From JBEKZQ01 sp049509675 (GTDB lineage Bacteria; Planctomycetota; Planctomycetia; Pirellulales; Thermoguttaceae): DNA of 11,600 bases. The position numbers were made by a program, and so were the translations under genes. The stretch lies in NCBI GenBank assembly GCA_049509675.1, contig JBEKZQ010000186.1, forward strand, positions 1-11,600, read 5' to 3'. Shown here piece after piece: positions 5,981 through 11,600 of the stretch; the first letter of the stretch is position 1, and each line of letters opens with the position of its first letter. A model generated the notes under the pieces. That model was not told the DNA's origin. It saw only the letters and a list, made by a program, of their open reading frames with translations, and did not search any database.

Positions 5981-6004
5981 GCGCCCGCGGTCCATCGCGG
6001 GCGC
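5981..6004. repeat. Perfect 9-bp GC hairpin
   Basis: GCGCCCGCG (5981-5989), loop GTCCAT, CGCGGGCGC (5996-6004). It is very stable but without a T-tract on either side. Confidence 0.6.
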
Positions 6005-6037
6005 GGTGCGGGGTTCGTCGAACACACAGGGTGAATT

Positions 6038-6080
6038 CGAAGCGTGCCGCTTACCTCCGTGCAAGCGGCCGGTCGCTTCG
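6038..6080. repeat. Two-tier palindrome CGAAGCG..CGCTTCG
   Basis: The outer arms are CGAAGCG (6038-6044) and CGCTTCG (6074-6080); the inner arms are GCCGCTT (6046-6052) and AAGCGGC (6063-6069). All 14 pairs are Watson-Crick, with a small asymmetric bulge and a 10-nt loop. The two-tier plan is like copy A but the sequence is unrelated. Confidence 0.6.
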
Positions 6081-6126
6081 TGGTCCGCAGGAATCCCCGC
6101 TAGCGCGGCATCCCCAGGTGCAGACC

Positions 6127-6140
6127 CATCCACGTGGATG
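6127..6140. repeat. Perfect 14-nt palindrome
   Basis: CATCCACGTGGATG is its own reverse complement. It could be a dimeric-regulator site or the remains of a repeat; there is no promoter context in this convergent region. Confidence 0.5.
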
Positions 6141-6264
6141 TACTTCGGTCTCGTGGCCGCCTTCCCTGGCTCGCCCTCCTTGGCGTTATCGTGTGAACGG
6201 TTTGTAATGAAACGATCCGTTCCCTGCTGCTGCGGTTAGGACCCTTTCAAACCGCCCAAAGTAT

Positions 6265-6302
6265 GAAAAATGCTCACGAGGCGGCGAGAATAGGGCATTT
6301 TC
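6265..6302. repeat. A/T-armed inverted repeat, possible weak terminator
   Basis: GAAAAATGCTC (6265-6275) pairs with GGGCATTTTC (6293-6302), with one bulge and one T-G pair. The following TTTCTT gives the + strand copy a poor intrinsic-terminator look, 480 bp past the operon end. Confidence 0.4.
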
Positions 6303-6341
6303 TTTCTTGCGTCAAGACGGCTTTCTTGGAAATCGCCTGGC

Positions 6342-6473
6342 GGTCTGTCGAACTTGAGTTTACGGGTGCCACGGTTGGCTTGTCCACCCGTGTTTCCAGC
6401 ACTGCTGGGCAAGCCGGGCACCGACCGGAGGTTGGTCGTGGCACCCAACCGGTAATGTCGAAATGGACAGACC
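6342..6473. repeat. Large nested inverted repeat at the 3' end of the LptC/OstA-like gene
   Basis: The outer arms are GGTCTGTC (6342-6349) and GACAGACC (6466-6473), the latter lying just 3' of the gene's stop codon on the minus strand. The middle arms are GGGTGCCAC (6364-6372) and GTGGCACCC (6438-6446). Further inside are GGCTTG/CAAGCC and CCAGC-ACT-GCTGG. The middle arms share GGGTGCCAC with the tandem repeat inside the gene at 8765-8854 (read on the minus strand), which suggests a common repeat family. It may act as an mRNA 3' stabiliser or terminator for the kds/lpt operon. Confidence 0.65.
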
Positions 6474-6474
6474 A

Positions 6475-9400
6475 CTAACGACCGCGCGGCGCCAACGGGC
6501 CGCCGTTGCCGGGCTGCCACTGCTGGCCCGGAAATTGATTGAACTCCGATGGGTGCAGGCCCGCCACCGAGACGCGGTTGGTCTTGGGCCAGAAGAAGAT
6601 CTTTTGTGCCGCCGCCCGCGATTCCGTACTGCCCGGGTGCTGCTGGCGATACAGTTCCGCGTCCGTGCGACCATCGCCTTCCAGGATCAGCAGGTCTTTG
6701 ATTTCGGCGTAACTCATCCGAATGCCGCGGGCGGTGAAGACCGTGCTTTCGGCCACAACGTTGCCCGTAGCCAGGAGTTCCACCGCGCGATTGGGGCTGC
6801 CGCGGGGCGTCATGTCGTTGACCGATAGTTGCTCACAGTGCAGGATAACGCCATTCGGGCCGAACAGGGCGGGGTCATCGCCCGGCAGAGTGGACCACCA
6901 CGTGGGAACGGGGGCGTAGGCGGCCCGGACGCGATCCCGGAAGGTCGTTTCGCGGCGGAGTATATTGCCGGTGATCGAGCCCTGGAATCGCAGGTCCAGG
7001 CAGGTGAGTTGGTCGGCGTTGCGGCTCTTGGCCGGGGCCCCGGGCGGGGCGGCTGCCGCTGCGCCGCCGGACAGCGGCGCGGCGGTGGGGAACATCCCCT
7101 CGGCCCCCCCGCGACGGACCGAGGTGAGCCAGCCGGGACCGCCGGCCGTCAATGCGCCGTTCTTCAGATTCACGCCCAGATCGGTCACTCCCATGCGGTC
7201 GTGCGATTGCGGCAACCCCGCGGCGTCGTAGGAGTCGTTCTCCAGCAAGGCGCCGCCTCGGCAGACGATCCGTTCGACCTTGGGCGGCTGCTCCAGGTGC
7301 GGCTCGGAGAAGCGGATCGGTTGCTCGAAACCGACCTCCAGCGACTGGGTCTGCAACTGTTGCGTGGGACCGCGCGCCAGAACGCCGCCCTCGAAGTGCG
7401 CCGTGCCGCCGTCGAAGTCCATCTTGGTCTGCCAGTCGACCTGCAAGTTGCTCGGCTTGTTCATGGGGCGGCCTTCCATGTCGCGATCCACCAACACGTT
7501 CATGCGTCCCGGGCCGGCGATCCACAGGTGATTGTTGCCGCGGTCGAGATTGATGTTCGGCCCGCTCAGGCTCATGCCGCGGCCTTCGAAGTAGGCCGGC
7601 GCGCCCAATACCGTGACCAGCGTCGTGGGCCGGCTGGCATCGGTCACGTGCAGTTGATTGCCGGTGACCAACAGCGGCTTGTCGTTGGGCTGCGCAGTCC
7701 GCGTTTCGGCGAAATGGACGTTGCCATCGACCGTCAGTTCGGTCAACTCGCTCCGCTGGTCCTGGACGAAGGCCTTGGCGTACAGGGAGCGGCCCAGAAC
7801 CTCGATGTGTTGTTGCGGCGGCGCTGCGACAGCGGCGGCGTGCGGCGGCAAAGATTCGAGCGTCGTGGGCGGGGCGAAAGCACTTGCAGTGCGAGGAGCA
7901 GCGGCATTTCCGAAGGAGACAGTCCCAATTTCGGGCACCGAGCCTTGCTTGGTCGCAGCGGAAATGGGACTGTCCCCTTTCGCGCCCTGCACGGCCCCGG
8001 GCTCGAAGTGGACTTCCAGTTGTTCCACCGCGCTGGAGAGTTGCGGCGACTCGATCCGTGCCGCGCCGCGGGCCAAGAGCCGCTCGGGCTGGTAACGGGA
8101 GCGGGCGTCCTTGGCGTCGGGCAACTCCAACAGCCGCAGCTCGATGTCCCGCGCCGACAACTGCCCGATGCCGATAAAGCTCAACTCGCTCCCGCCCGAA
8201 AGCGTGATCACCTGGGCCTGGTTCTCCGGTCGCACCAGCAACTGTTCCTTCCAACGGGCATGGATCTGCTGCTCGGGGCGATCGGCCATTTGCGCCTGGA
8301 GCCAGCCCGGTCCGGCGGCCGTGACCCGGCCGATCCGGCCATTGGGCGTGGTCTCGTACCGCAGGCTGCGGCTATGGATCTCGTTGGTCCCTTGTTGCAG
8401 GACGGCTTCGACGGGCGACTCCAGGGCCATCCAGTTGGCCTGCAAATCGTACTGCAAGCAATCCCCTTGCGCCGTCACGTGATCGCTGGGGGCGGCCAGC
8501 GCGGCCGGATGGCCGCGGGCTTCGATCCGCTCCGGCTCCAGATCGAACGAGCCGGCCTTTCTCGCTTGATCCCTGTCGGCGGCCGGCTTCGCCTTGGGAC
8601 GGAAATAGATGGAGAACAACTCGCAACTGAGCCGATCGCAAGGCCCGACCGGATGAATGCGCAGCACGTCGACCTGGTCTTCGAAAGTGGCCAGTTGACG
8701 GGTCAGATCGAAGTGGAACGGGCCGCGGCAGGTGACTTCCACAGGCATGGAGGCCGAGGCGGACGCACTGGCGAAGCCAGTGGCACCCGGAGCTGCACTG
8801 GCGAAGCCAGTGGCACCCGGCGCCGTACGGGCAGAGCCAGCGGCACCCGGCGCATGCGAGGAGAGCTTCCCTAGCTCCAGGTGCAGACGCTGGACCGACT
8901 GGACTTCGAACGATTCGATGCCGCCGATGTTGGTTCCCGCCACGGCGCCGGCCGTCGCGCCGTCGCGGGGCTTCAGCCGGATGTGCATCTGCTCGCCGCG
9001 GCCGTAATGCGGCCCCCAACGAAACTCGACCGGGCCCGGACTGCGCGCGTCATAATCGATCAGCTCGACATCGTTTGCCACGACGAGCAAATCTTCGCCG
9101 GAAGCGGGGAGCCGCGCGGGACTGCGGATGGTGATCCGGCCGCGGAGTTTGCCGCGGACCAGTCGGCCGACCTTCAGTTGGTGCAGATCGAACGGGGGGT
9201 CGAACTGCAACTCGGCCCCGCCGGGAACCTCCACCACGGTGGCCTTGCGATAACGCTCGGCCGAGTCGTCCGCACTGGGCATGAAGATCATCGTGCAGGG
9301 GCAAAGGCACAGGGAACCGTCCGGCAGGCGGTTGTAGTCCTGGACGAGCACCTTAACCCGATCGTTTTCCAAGACCTTGGGCTCTTTGAGTTCCCAGGCG

Positions 9401-9573
9401 TCGGGTGGAAACAGCTCGGCGAATTCCTTGGGCACCGCCTTGAACGGCTCTACCGGCCCGCCGCCATCGGATTGATCGGCAACCGGCGGCCCCGCTGCCG
9501 GCTCGATCAGCGGCACCGCCAGCAGGGCATAGGTCCAATAGGCCGCCAGCACCGCGCCGAATGCGCTGACCAT
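6475..9573 (-). CDS. Large LptC/OstA (LptA)-like LPS-transport protein
   Basis: It encodes 1032 residues from ATG 9573 to TAG 6475-6477. Residues 3-22 are a single hydrophobic helix (AFGAVLAAYWTYALLAVPLI), fitting an LptC-type inner-membrane anchor with a periplasmic body. The body shows successive OstA/LptA-like beta-rich stretches: LLVVANDVELIDYD (162-175), ATFEDQVDVLRIHPVG, VTAQGDCLQYDLQ, TVDGNVHFAET, FEGGVLARGPTQQLQTQSLEV and, near the end, LLATGNVVAESTVFTARGI. GPGWL occurs twice. LptC is about 190 and LptA about 185 residues in E. coli, so this is a multi-domain, possibly bridge-like version. It carries two in-frame insertions of palindromic repeats (residues 241-270 and 532-552) and a CLCPC cysteine cluster at 89-93. 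The start is uncertain: TTG 9636 would add RK/RR residues before the helix and leave a 20-nt gap to kdsC; neither start has a clear ribosome site. lptB is not seen nearby. Confidence 0.8.
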   Translation of the reverse strand: MVSAFGAVLAAYWTYALLAVPLIEPAAGPPVADQSDGGGPVEPFKAVPKEFAELFPPDAWELKEPKVLENDRVKVLVQDYNRLPDGSLCLCPCTMIFMPSADDSAERYRKATVVEVPGGAELQFDPPFDLHQLKVGRLVRGKLRGRITIRSPARLPASGEDLLVVANDVELIDYDARSPGPVEFRWGPHYGRGEQMHIRLKPRDGATAGAVAGTNIGGIESFEVQSVQRLHLELGKLSSHAPGAAGSARTAPGATGFASAAPGATGFASASASASMPVEVTCRGPFHFDLTRQLATFEDQVDVLRIHPVGPCDRLSCELFSIYFRPKAKPAADRDQARKAGSFDLEPERIEARGHPAALAAPSDHVTAQGDCLQYDLQANWMALESPVEAVLQQGTNEIHSRSLRYETTPNGRIGRVTAAGPGWLQAQMADRPEQQIHARWKEQLLVRPENQAQVITLSGGSELSFIGIGQLSARDIELRLLELPDAKDARSRYQPERLLARGAARIESPQLSSAVEQLEVHFEPGAVQGAKGDSPISAATKQGSVPEIGTVSFGNAAAPRTASAFAPPTTLESLPPHAAAVAAPPQQHIEVLGRSLYAKAFVQDQRSELTELTVDGNVHFAETRTAQPNDKPLLVTGNQLHVTDASRPTTLVTVLGAPAYFEGRGMSLSGPNINLDRGNNHLWIAGPGRMNVLVDRDMEGRPMNKPSNLQVDWQTKMDFDGGTAHFEGGVLARGPTQQLQTQSLEVGFEQPIRFSEPHLEQPPKVERIVCRGGALLENDSYDAAGLPQSHDRMGVTDLGVNLKNGALTAGGPGWLTSVRRGGAEGMFPTAAPLSGGAAAAAPPGAPAKSRNADQLTCLDLRFQGSITGNILRRETTFRDRVRAAYAPVPTWWSTLPGDDPALFGPNGVILHCEQLSVNDMTPRGSPNRAVELLATGNVVAESTVFTARGIRMSYAEIKDLLILEGDGRTDAELYRQQHPGSTESRAAAQKIFFWPKTNRVSVAGLHPSEFNQFPGQQWQPGNGGPLAPRGR
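7918..7980. repeat. REP-like palindrome, GACTGTCCC family, copy B, inside the LptC/OstA-like gene
   Basis: The outer arms GACAGTCCCA (7918-7927) and TGGGACTGTC (7965-7974) are perfectly complementary. The inner hairpin CCGAGC-CTT-GCTTGG (7938-7952) has two wobble or weak pairs. The right end CCCCTTT is the same as copy A, in the same orientation. Read on the minus strand it gives about 21 residues in frame (KGDSPISAATKQG then SVPEIGTVS). Confidence 0.75.
8765..8854. repeat. Three tandem 30-nt units inside the LptC/OstA-like gene
   Basis: The units run 8765-8794, 8795-8824 and 8825-8854. The first two differ only in the last bases; the third is diverged. Each good unit contains the palindrome CACTGGC-GAA-GCCAGTG followed by GCACCC. 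On the minus strand they encode APGATGFASA twice and APGAAGSART once (residues 241-270). The minus-strand core GGGTGCCACTGGC resembles the arms of the intergenic repeat at 6364-6446. Confidence 0.85.
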
Positions 9574-9656
9574 GTGGGCCAGCCGGCGCGATCGGAGCGC
9601 AGGCGGAACGGCCGCTTTTCTCGTGGAGTGATTCAAATTACAGGTTGCGATCGAGT

Positions 9657-10175
9657 TCAACTGTATGCTTGAATAACATCGTCCCAACGTTGCTGGGCCT
9701 TCAGCACCAGTTCGATGGTTTCCCGCACGGCGCCGCTGCCACCCGGGGCAGCGGTGACATAATGGGCTGCCGCGCGAAGCTCGGCACAGGCGTCGGCCAC
9801 CGCCACGCCCAGGCCCACGGCGCGAACCACGGCCAAGTCGGGCAGATCGTCGCCCAGGTAACAGACCTGCGCGAGGCTCAAACGCAGTTCGGCCAGGACC
9901 TGCTTCACGGCGGCCGTTTTGTCCGACACCGCCTGGCGGAGAATGTCGATCCCCAACTCGGCCGCCCGCATTTTCAGACTTTGCGAACTGCGCTGACTGA
10001 TCAGACCAAAGCGATAGCCGGCCTTCTGCCACAGCCGAATGCCCAACCCGTCGCGGATATGGTAACGCTTGGCCTCGATCCCCTGGTTGCTGATGACGAT
10101 GCCGCCGTCGGTAAGCACTCCGTCCACGTCGGAAAGGATCAGTTCGATCGCGCGGCAGCGTTGGTCGAGATTCAT
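9657..10175 (-). CDS. kdsC: 3-deoxy-D-manno-octulosonate 8-phosphate phosphatase (KdsC-type HAD phosphatase)
   Basis: It encodes 172 residues, close to E. coli KdsC (188). It removes phosphate from Kdo-8-phosphate in the cytosol, the step before CMP-Kdo formation for LPS. HAD motifs are visible: motif I DVDGVLTDG (16-24, nucleophile D16 and acid/base D18), motif II as GLISQRSS (57-64), motif III lysine in SDKTAAV (K86), and motif IV GDDLPDL (108-114). RDGLGIRLWQKAGY (41-54) and the APGGSGAVRE C-terminus (143-151) are typical of this capless subfamily. Motif II reads ISQR where ITGR is common, a mild variation keeping a hydroxyl side chain. The start ATG 10175 has GAGGA upstream and overlaps the end of kdsD by 4 nt (ATGA), so the two are coupled. 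Confidence 0.93.
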   Translation of the reverse strand: MNLDQRCRAIELILSDVDGVLTDGGIVISNQGIEAKRYHIRDGLGIRLWQKAGYRFGLISQRSSQSLKMRAAELGIDILRQAVSDKTAAVKQVLAELRLSLAQVCYLGDDLPDLAVVRAVGLGVAVADACAELRAAAHYVTAAPGGSGAVRETIELVLKAQQRWDDVIQAYS

Positions 10176-11302
10176 GGCGGGGGTTCCTCTGCGGGCGGGG
10201 GAAAGACGCGGCAGGCGGCGGTCGACGGACGCCGGCCCCGGTTCTTGCGGGAAAGGGAGAAATGCGGAGCGGCCGGAGCGGCGCCGCGCGCACGGGTCGG
10301 AAACAGGCCCACCACGTCGGTAATGTCGATCAATCCCAACGGCTTGCCCCAGGCGTCCACGACCGGCAATTCGCTGATTTTCCGCGCCGCCATCAGGGCC
10401 ACCGCTTCCGTCATCATCGAACCGGCCGGCACTGTCAGCGGGTGGGCCGTCATCACCTGCTCCATAGGGCGGTCCAGGTCGGCGTCGCGGCGGCGCTCGA
10501 ACAGCCGGGCCAGATCGCTATCGGTGAATATGCCCGAGAGCTTGCCTTCCCCATCCACGAGCATCGTGGCCCCGGTCCGCCGTCCGGGCACGCTGACGCG
10601 CACCAACACCTCGCGCACGGTCTCGTGCTGCGGGGCCACGCGGCATTGATCCAGGGGCCGGAGATGATTCTCCACTTTGCTCAGCTTGTGTCCCAAACTG
10701 CCCGCCGGATGGAAACGGGCGAAATCCTCGCGGCCGAAGTTCCGCAAGCGGCTGGTCACCAGGGCAAGGGCATCGCCCACGGCGAGCATGGCGGTGGTTG
10801 TGCTGCTGGGGGCCAGACCCAGGGGGCAGGCCTCTTGCAACGGCCCGAGGTCCAAAACGACCGTGGCCGCCCGACCCAGCGTGCTGGCCGCCTGGCAGGT
10901 CATGGCGATCACGCTCACGTGCAGTTCGGCCAGCGACGGCAAAAGCCGGACGATCTCCTCCGTTTCCCCGCTCTGCGAAAGGATCAGCAGGACGTCCTCG
11001 GGGTGGATCCGCCCCAGGTCGCCATGGACCGCTTCGGACGGATGAAGGTAATGGCTGGGGGTGCCGGTCGACGCCAGGGTCGCCATGATCTTCTGGCCGA
11101 TCAGCCCGGCCTTCCCAATGCCCGAGACGATCGTATTTCCGCGGCATTGGTACAGCAACTCGACCGCCCGGCAGAACTCGCCGTCCAGTCGCCTGGCAAC
11201 CTGGCCGAGGGCTCGACTCTCGGCATGGATAATTTGCCGGGCGTAGCGAAGCTGCTCGAAGGCAGTCAGTCGGCCGGCCATCGCGGTAGCTTCCCTGCTC
11301 AT
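10172..11302 (-). CDS. kdsD: Arabinose-5-phosphate isomerase (SIS + two CBS domains, KdsD/KpsF)
   Basis: It encodes 376 residues from ATG 11302 (AAGGA upstream; ATG 11281 is a second possibility). It converts ribulose-5-phosphate to arabinose-5-phosphate, the first committed step to Kdo. The SIS domain covers about 45-190: SGIGKAGLIGQKI (60-72, catalytic K64), HPSEAVHGDLG (87-97), SQSGETEE (109-116, E113), QEACPLGLAPSSTTTAMLAVGDALA (156-180, E157) and FHPAGSLGHKL (197-207, H198). These match the residues implicated in E. coli KdsD. Two CBS domains follow at about 220-272 and 283-336 (GIFTDSDLARLFE; MTAHPLTVPAG; GLIDITDVVGL). The protein runs about 40 residues past the usual end near DVVGL, with an Arg/Ala/Pro-rich tail (GRRPSTAACRVFPPPAEEPPP) that may be disordered. 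It heads the kdsD-kdsC-lptC-like operon. Confidence 0.93.
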   Translation of the reverse strand: MSREATAMAGRLTAFEQLRYARQIIHAESRALGQVARRLDGEFCRAVELLYQCRGNTIVSGIGKAGLIGQKIMATLASTGTPSHYLHPSEAVHGDLGRIHPEDVLLILSQSGETEEIVRLLPSLAELHVSVIAMTCQAASTLGRAATVVLDLGPLQEACPLGLAPSSTTTAMLAVGDALALVTSRLRNFGREDFARFHPAGSLGHKLSKVENHLRPLDQCRVAPQHETVREVLVRVSVPGRRTGATMLVDGEGKLSGIFTDSDLARLFERRRDADLDRPMEQVMTAHPLTVPAGSMMTEAVALMAARKISELPVVDAWGKPLGLIDITDVVGLFPTRARGAAPAAPHFSLSRKNRGRRPSTAACRVFPPPAEEPPP

Positions 11303-11355
11303 CGACTCGTCGTCCTTGACGCAGTTCGTGTGAGGTGTACGACACAAGCGGGGTA

Positions 11356-11385
11356 ATTGTACCGCGCCGGGCCCCTCGGCGGCAA
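11356..11385 (-). promoter_or_regulatory. Possible sigma-70-type promoter of the kds operon
   Basis: On the minus strand TTGCCG (11385-11380), an 18-nt spacer and TACAAT (11361-11356) stand about 50 nt before the kdsD start. The -10 equals that of promoter 2. The long spacer and partial -35 make this moderate evidence. Confidence 0.4.
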
Positions 11386-11600
11386 CGCGGGGTTTTTGGC
11401 TTCCCCAAACCCCCCCGGGGGATGGATTTGATAGGGATGGCTCATCCGTTTCCAGGTGCAAGACACGCGGATAGCGTGTTTTCAGGGTCGTTCACGACCC
11501 TTCCCCGCCGTAGGCGGTAGTAGGCTGGACGTTCACGTCGGGTTGGCAAAGATGCTCGCTCCTTCACGCCTCTCGCCCCGTCCGCCCGCCGCCGATGGCG
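11386..11600. other. Non-coding region upstream of the kds operon, to the window edge
   Basis: Apart from the hairpin cluster at 11463-11517 and a C-run/G-run (CCCCCCCGGGGG at 11410-11421), nothing is recognised. Frames continuing kdsD upstream to 11461 read through this palindromic DNA and are not credible as protein. Confidence 0.4.
11463..11517. repeat. Cluster of three hairpins upstream of kdsD
   Basis: ACACGC-GGATA-GCGTGT (11463-11479), AGGGTCG-TTCA-CGACCCT (11484-11501) and CCGCC-GTA-GGCGG (11505-11517) follow one another within 55 bp. They look like a composite palindromic repeat. T's after the first stem (11479-11482) give it a faint + strand terminator look. Confidence 0.55.

Larger units (their letters stand above)
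5784..6474. other. 691-bp convergent intergenic region packed with palindromes, no credible gene
   Basis: It lies between the end of the sigma/glycosyltransferase operon and the end of the LptC/OstA-like gene. Open frames here are Arg/Pro/Ser-rich translations of repeats with no family signature. Seven separate palindromic structures are listed individually. Neither operon has a classical GC-hairpin-plus-T-tract terminator here, so some palindromes may serve as bidirectional transcription ends. Confidence 0.6.

Noticed and set aside
5809..6239. Small open frames in the convergent intergenic region
   Set aside because: They translate palindromic repeats, lack ribosome sites and show no family signature.
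8765..8854. CRISPR-like array
   Set aside because: The 30-nt units are contiguous, with no unique spacers, and are in frame inside a gene.
6829..8874. Long + strand open frame (681 codons) opposite the LptC/OstA-like gene
   Set aside because: It is antisense to a gene with clear protein features, and its translation is Arg/Gly/Gln-rich without family motifs. High GC on the third codon position of the real gene explains it.
9574..10293. Upstream extension of the LptC/OstA-like frame to 10293
   Set aside because: It would overlap all of kdsC in another frame with Arg/Gly-rich sequence. The membrane anchor begins just after 9573, so the start must be 9573 or possibly TTG 9636.
11303..11461. 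Upstream extension of kdsD to 11461
   Set aside because: The added residues are proline/glycine-rich translation of palindromic DNA and the promoter candidate; the SIS protein begins naturally at 11302 or 11281.

Overview
The window looks like a chromosomal stretch of a GC-rich planctomycete, probably of the Pirellulales. This is inferred from protein style (a Trp-rich secreted protein, a short 'FYRGWF' stress protein, a very large LptC/OstA-like protein) and from several families of short palindromic repeats. The Kdo/LPS-export genes show a Gram-negative-type envelope. No rRNA, tRNA, CRISPR array, transposase or integrase was found.

Left part (1-1472, + strand): the tail of a membrane protein leads into a promoter-like site, a structured RNA element ending in a strong intrinsic terminator (324-431), a secreted Gly/Ser/Trp-rich protein (529-1209) and a small CsbD-like membrane-anchored stress protein (1236-1472). 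Middle part (1473-5783, + strand): a second, about 90% identical copy of the RNA element (1803-1911) with a similarly spaced promoter sits 28 nt ahead of a three-gene operon. The operon encodes a sigma-70 family factor with extra N-terminal helix-turn-helix segments (1940-3475), a GT4-type glycosyltransferase (3472-4707) and an alpha/alpha-toroid-like carbohydrate-active protein (4707-5783). The three genes overlap by 4 and 1 nt, so they are translationally coupled.

Right part (- strand): kdsD (10172-11302), kdsC (9657-10175) and a 1032-residue LptC/OstA-like protein (6475-9573) form an operon for Kdo synthesis and LPS transport. It converges on the sigma/glycosyltransferase operon. The 691 bp between the two operons hold no credible gene but at least seven unrelated palindromes. 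Two palindromic repeat families also lie in frame inside the LptC/OstA-like gene.

The strongest candidate for something undescribed is the duplicated promoter-leader-terminator module. In copy 2 the sigma operon could be expressed only by reading through the terminator, because no promoter fits in the 28 nt after it. The module may tie a cell-surface/stress pair and a sigma factor plus glycan-synthesis operon to one RNA-level signal. Free-standing paralogous small RNAs remain the main alternative.
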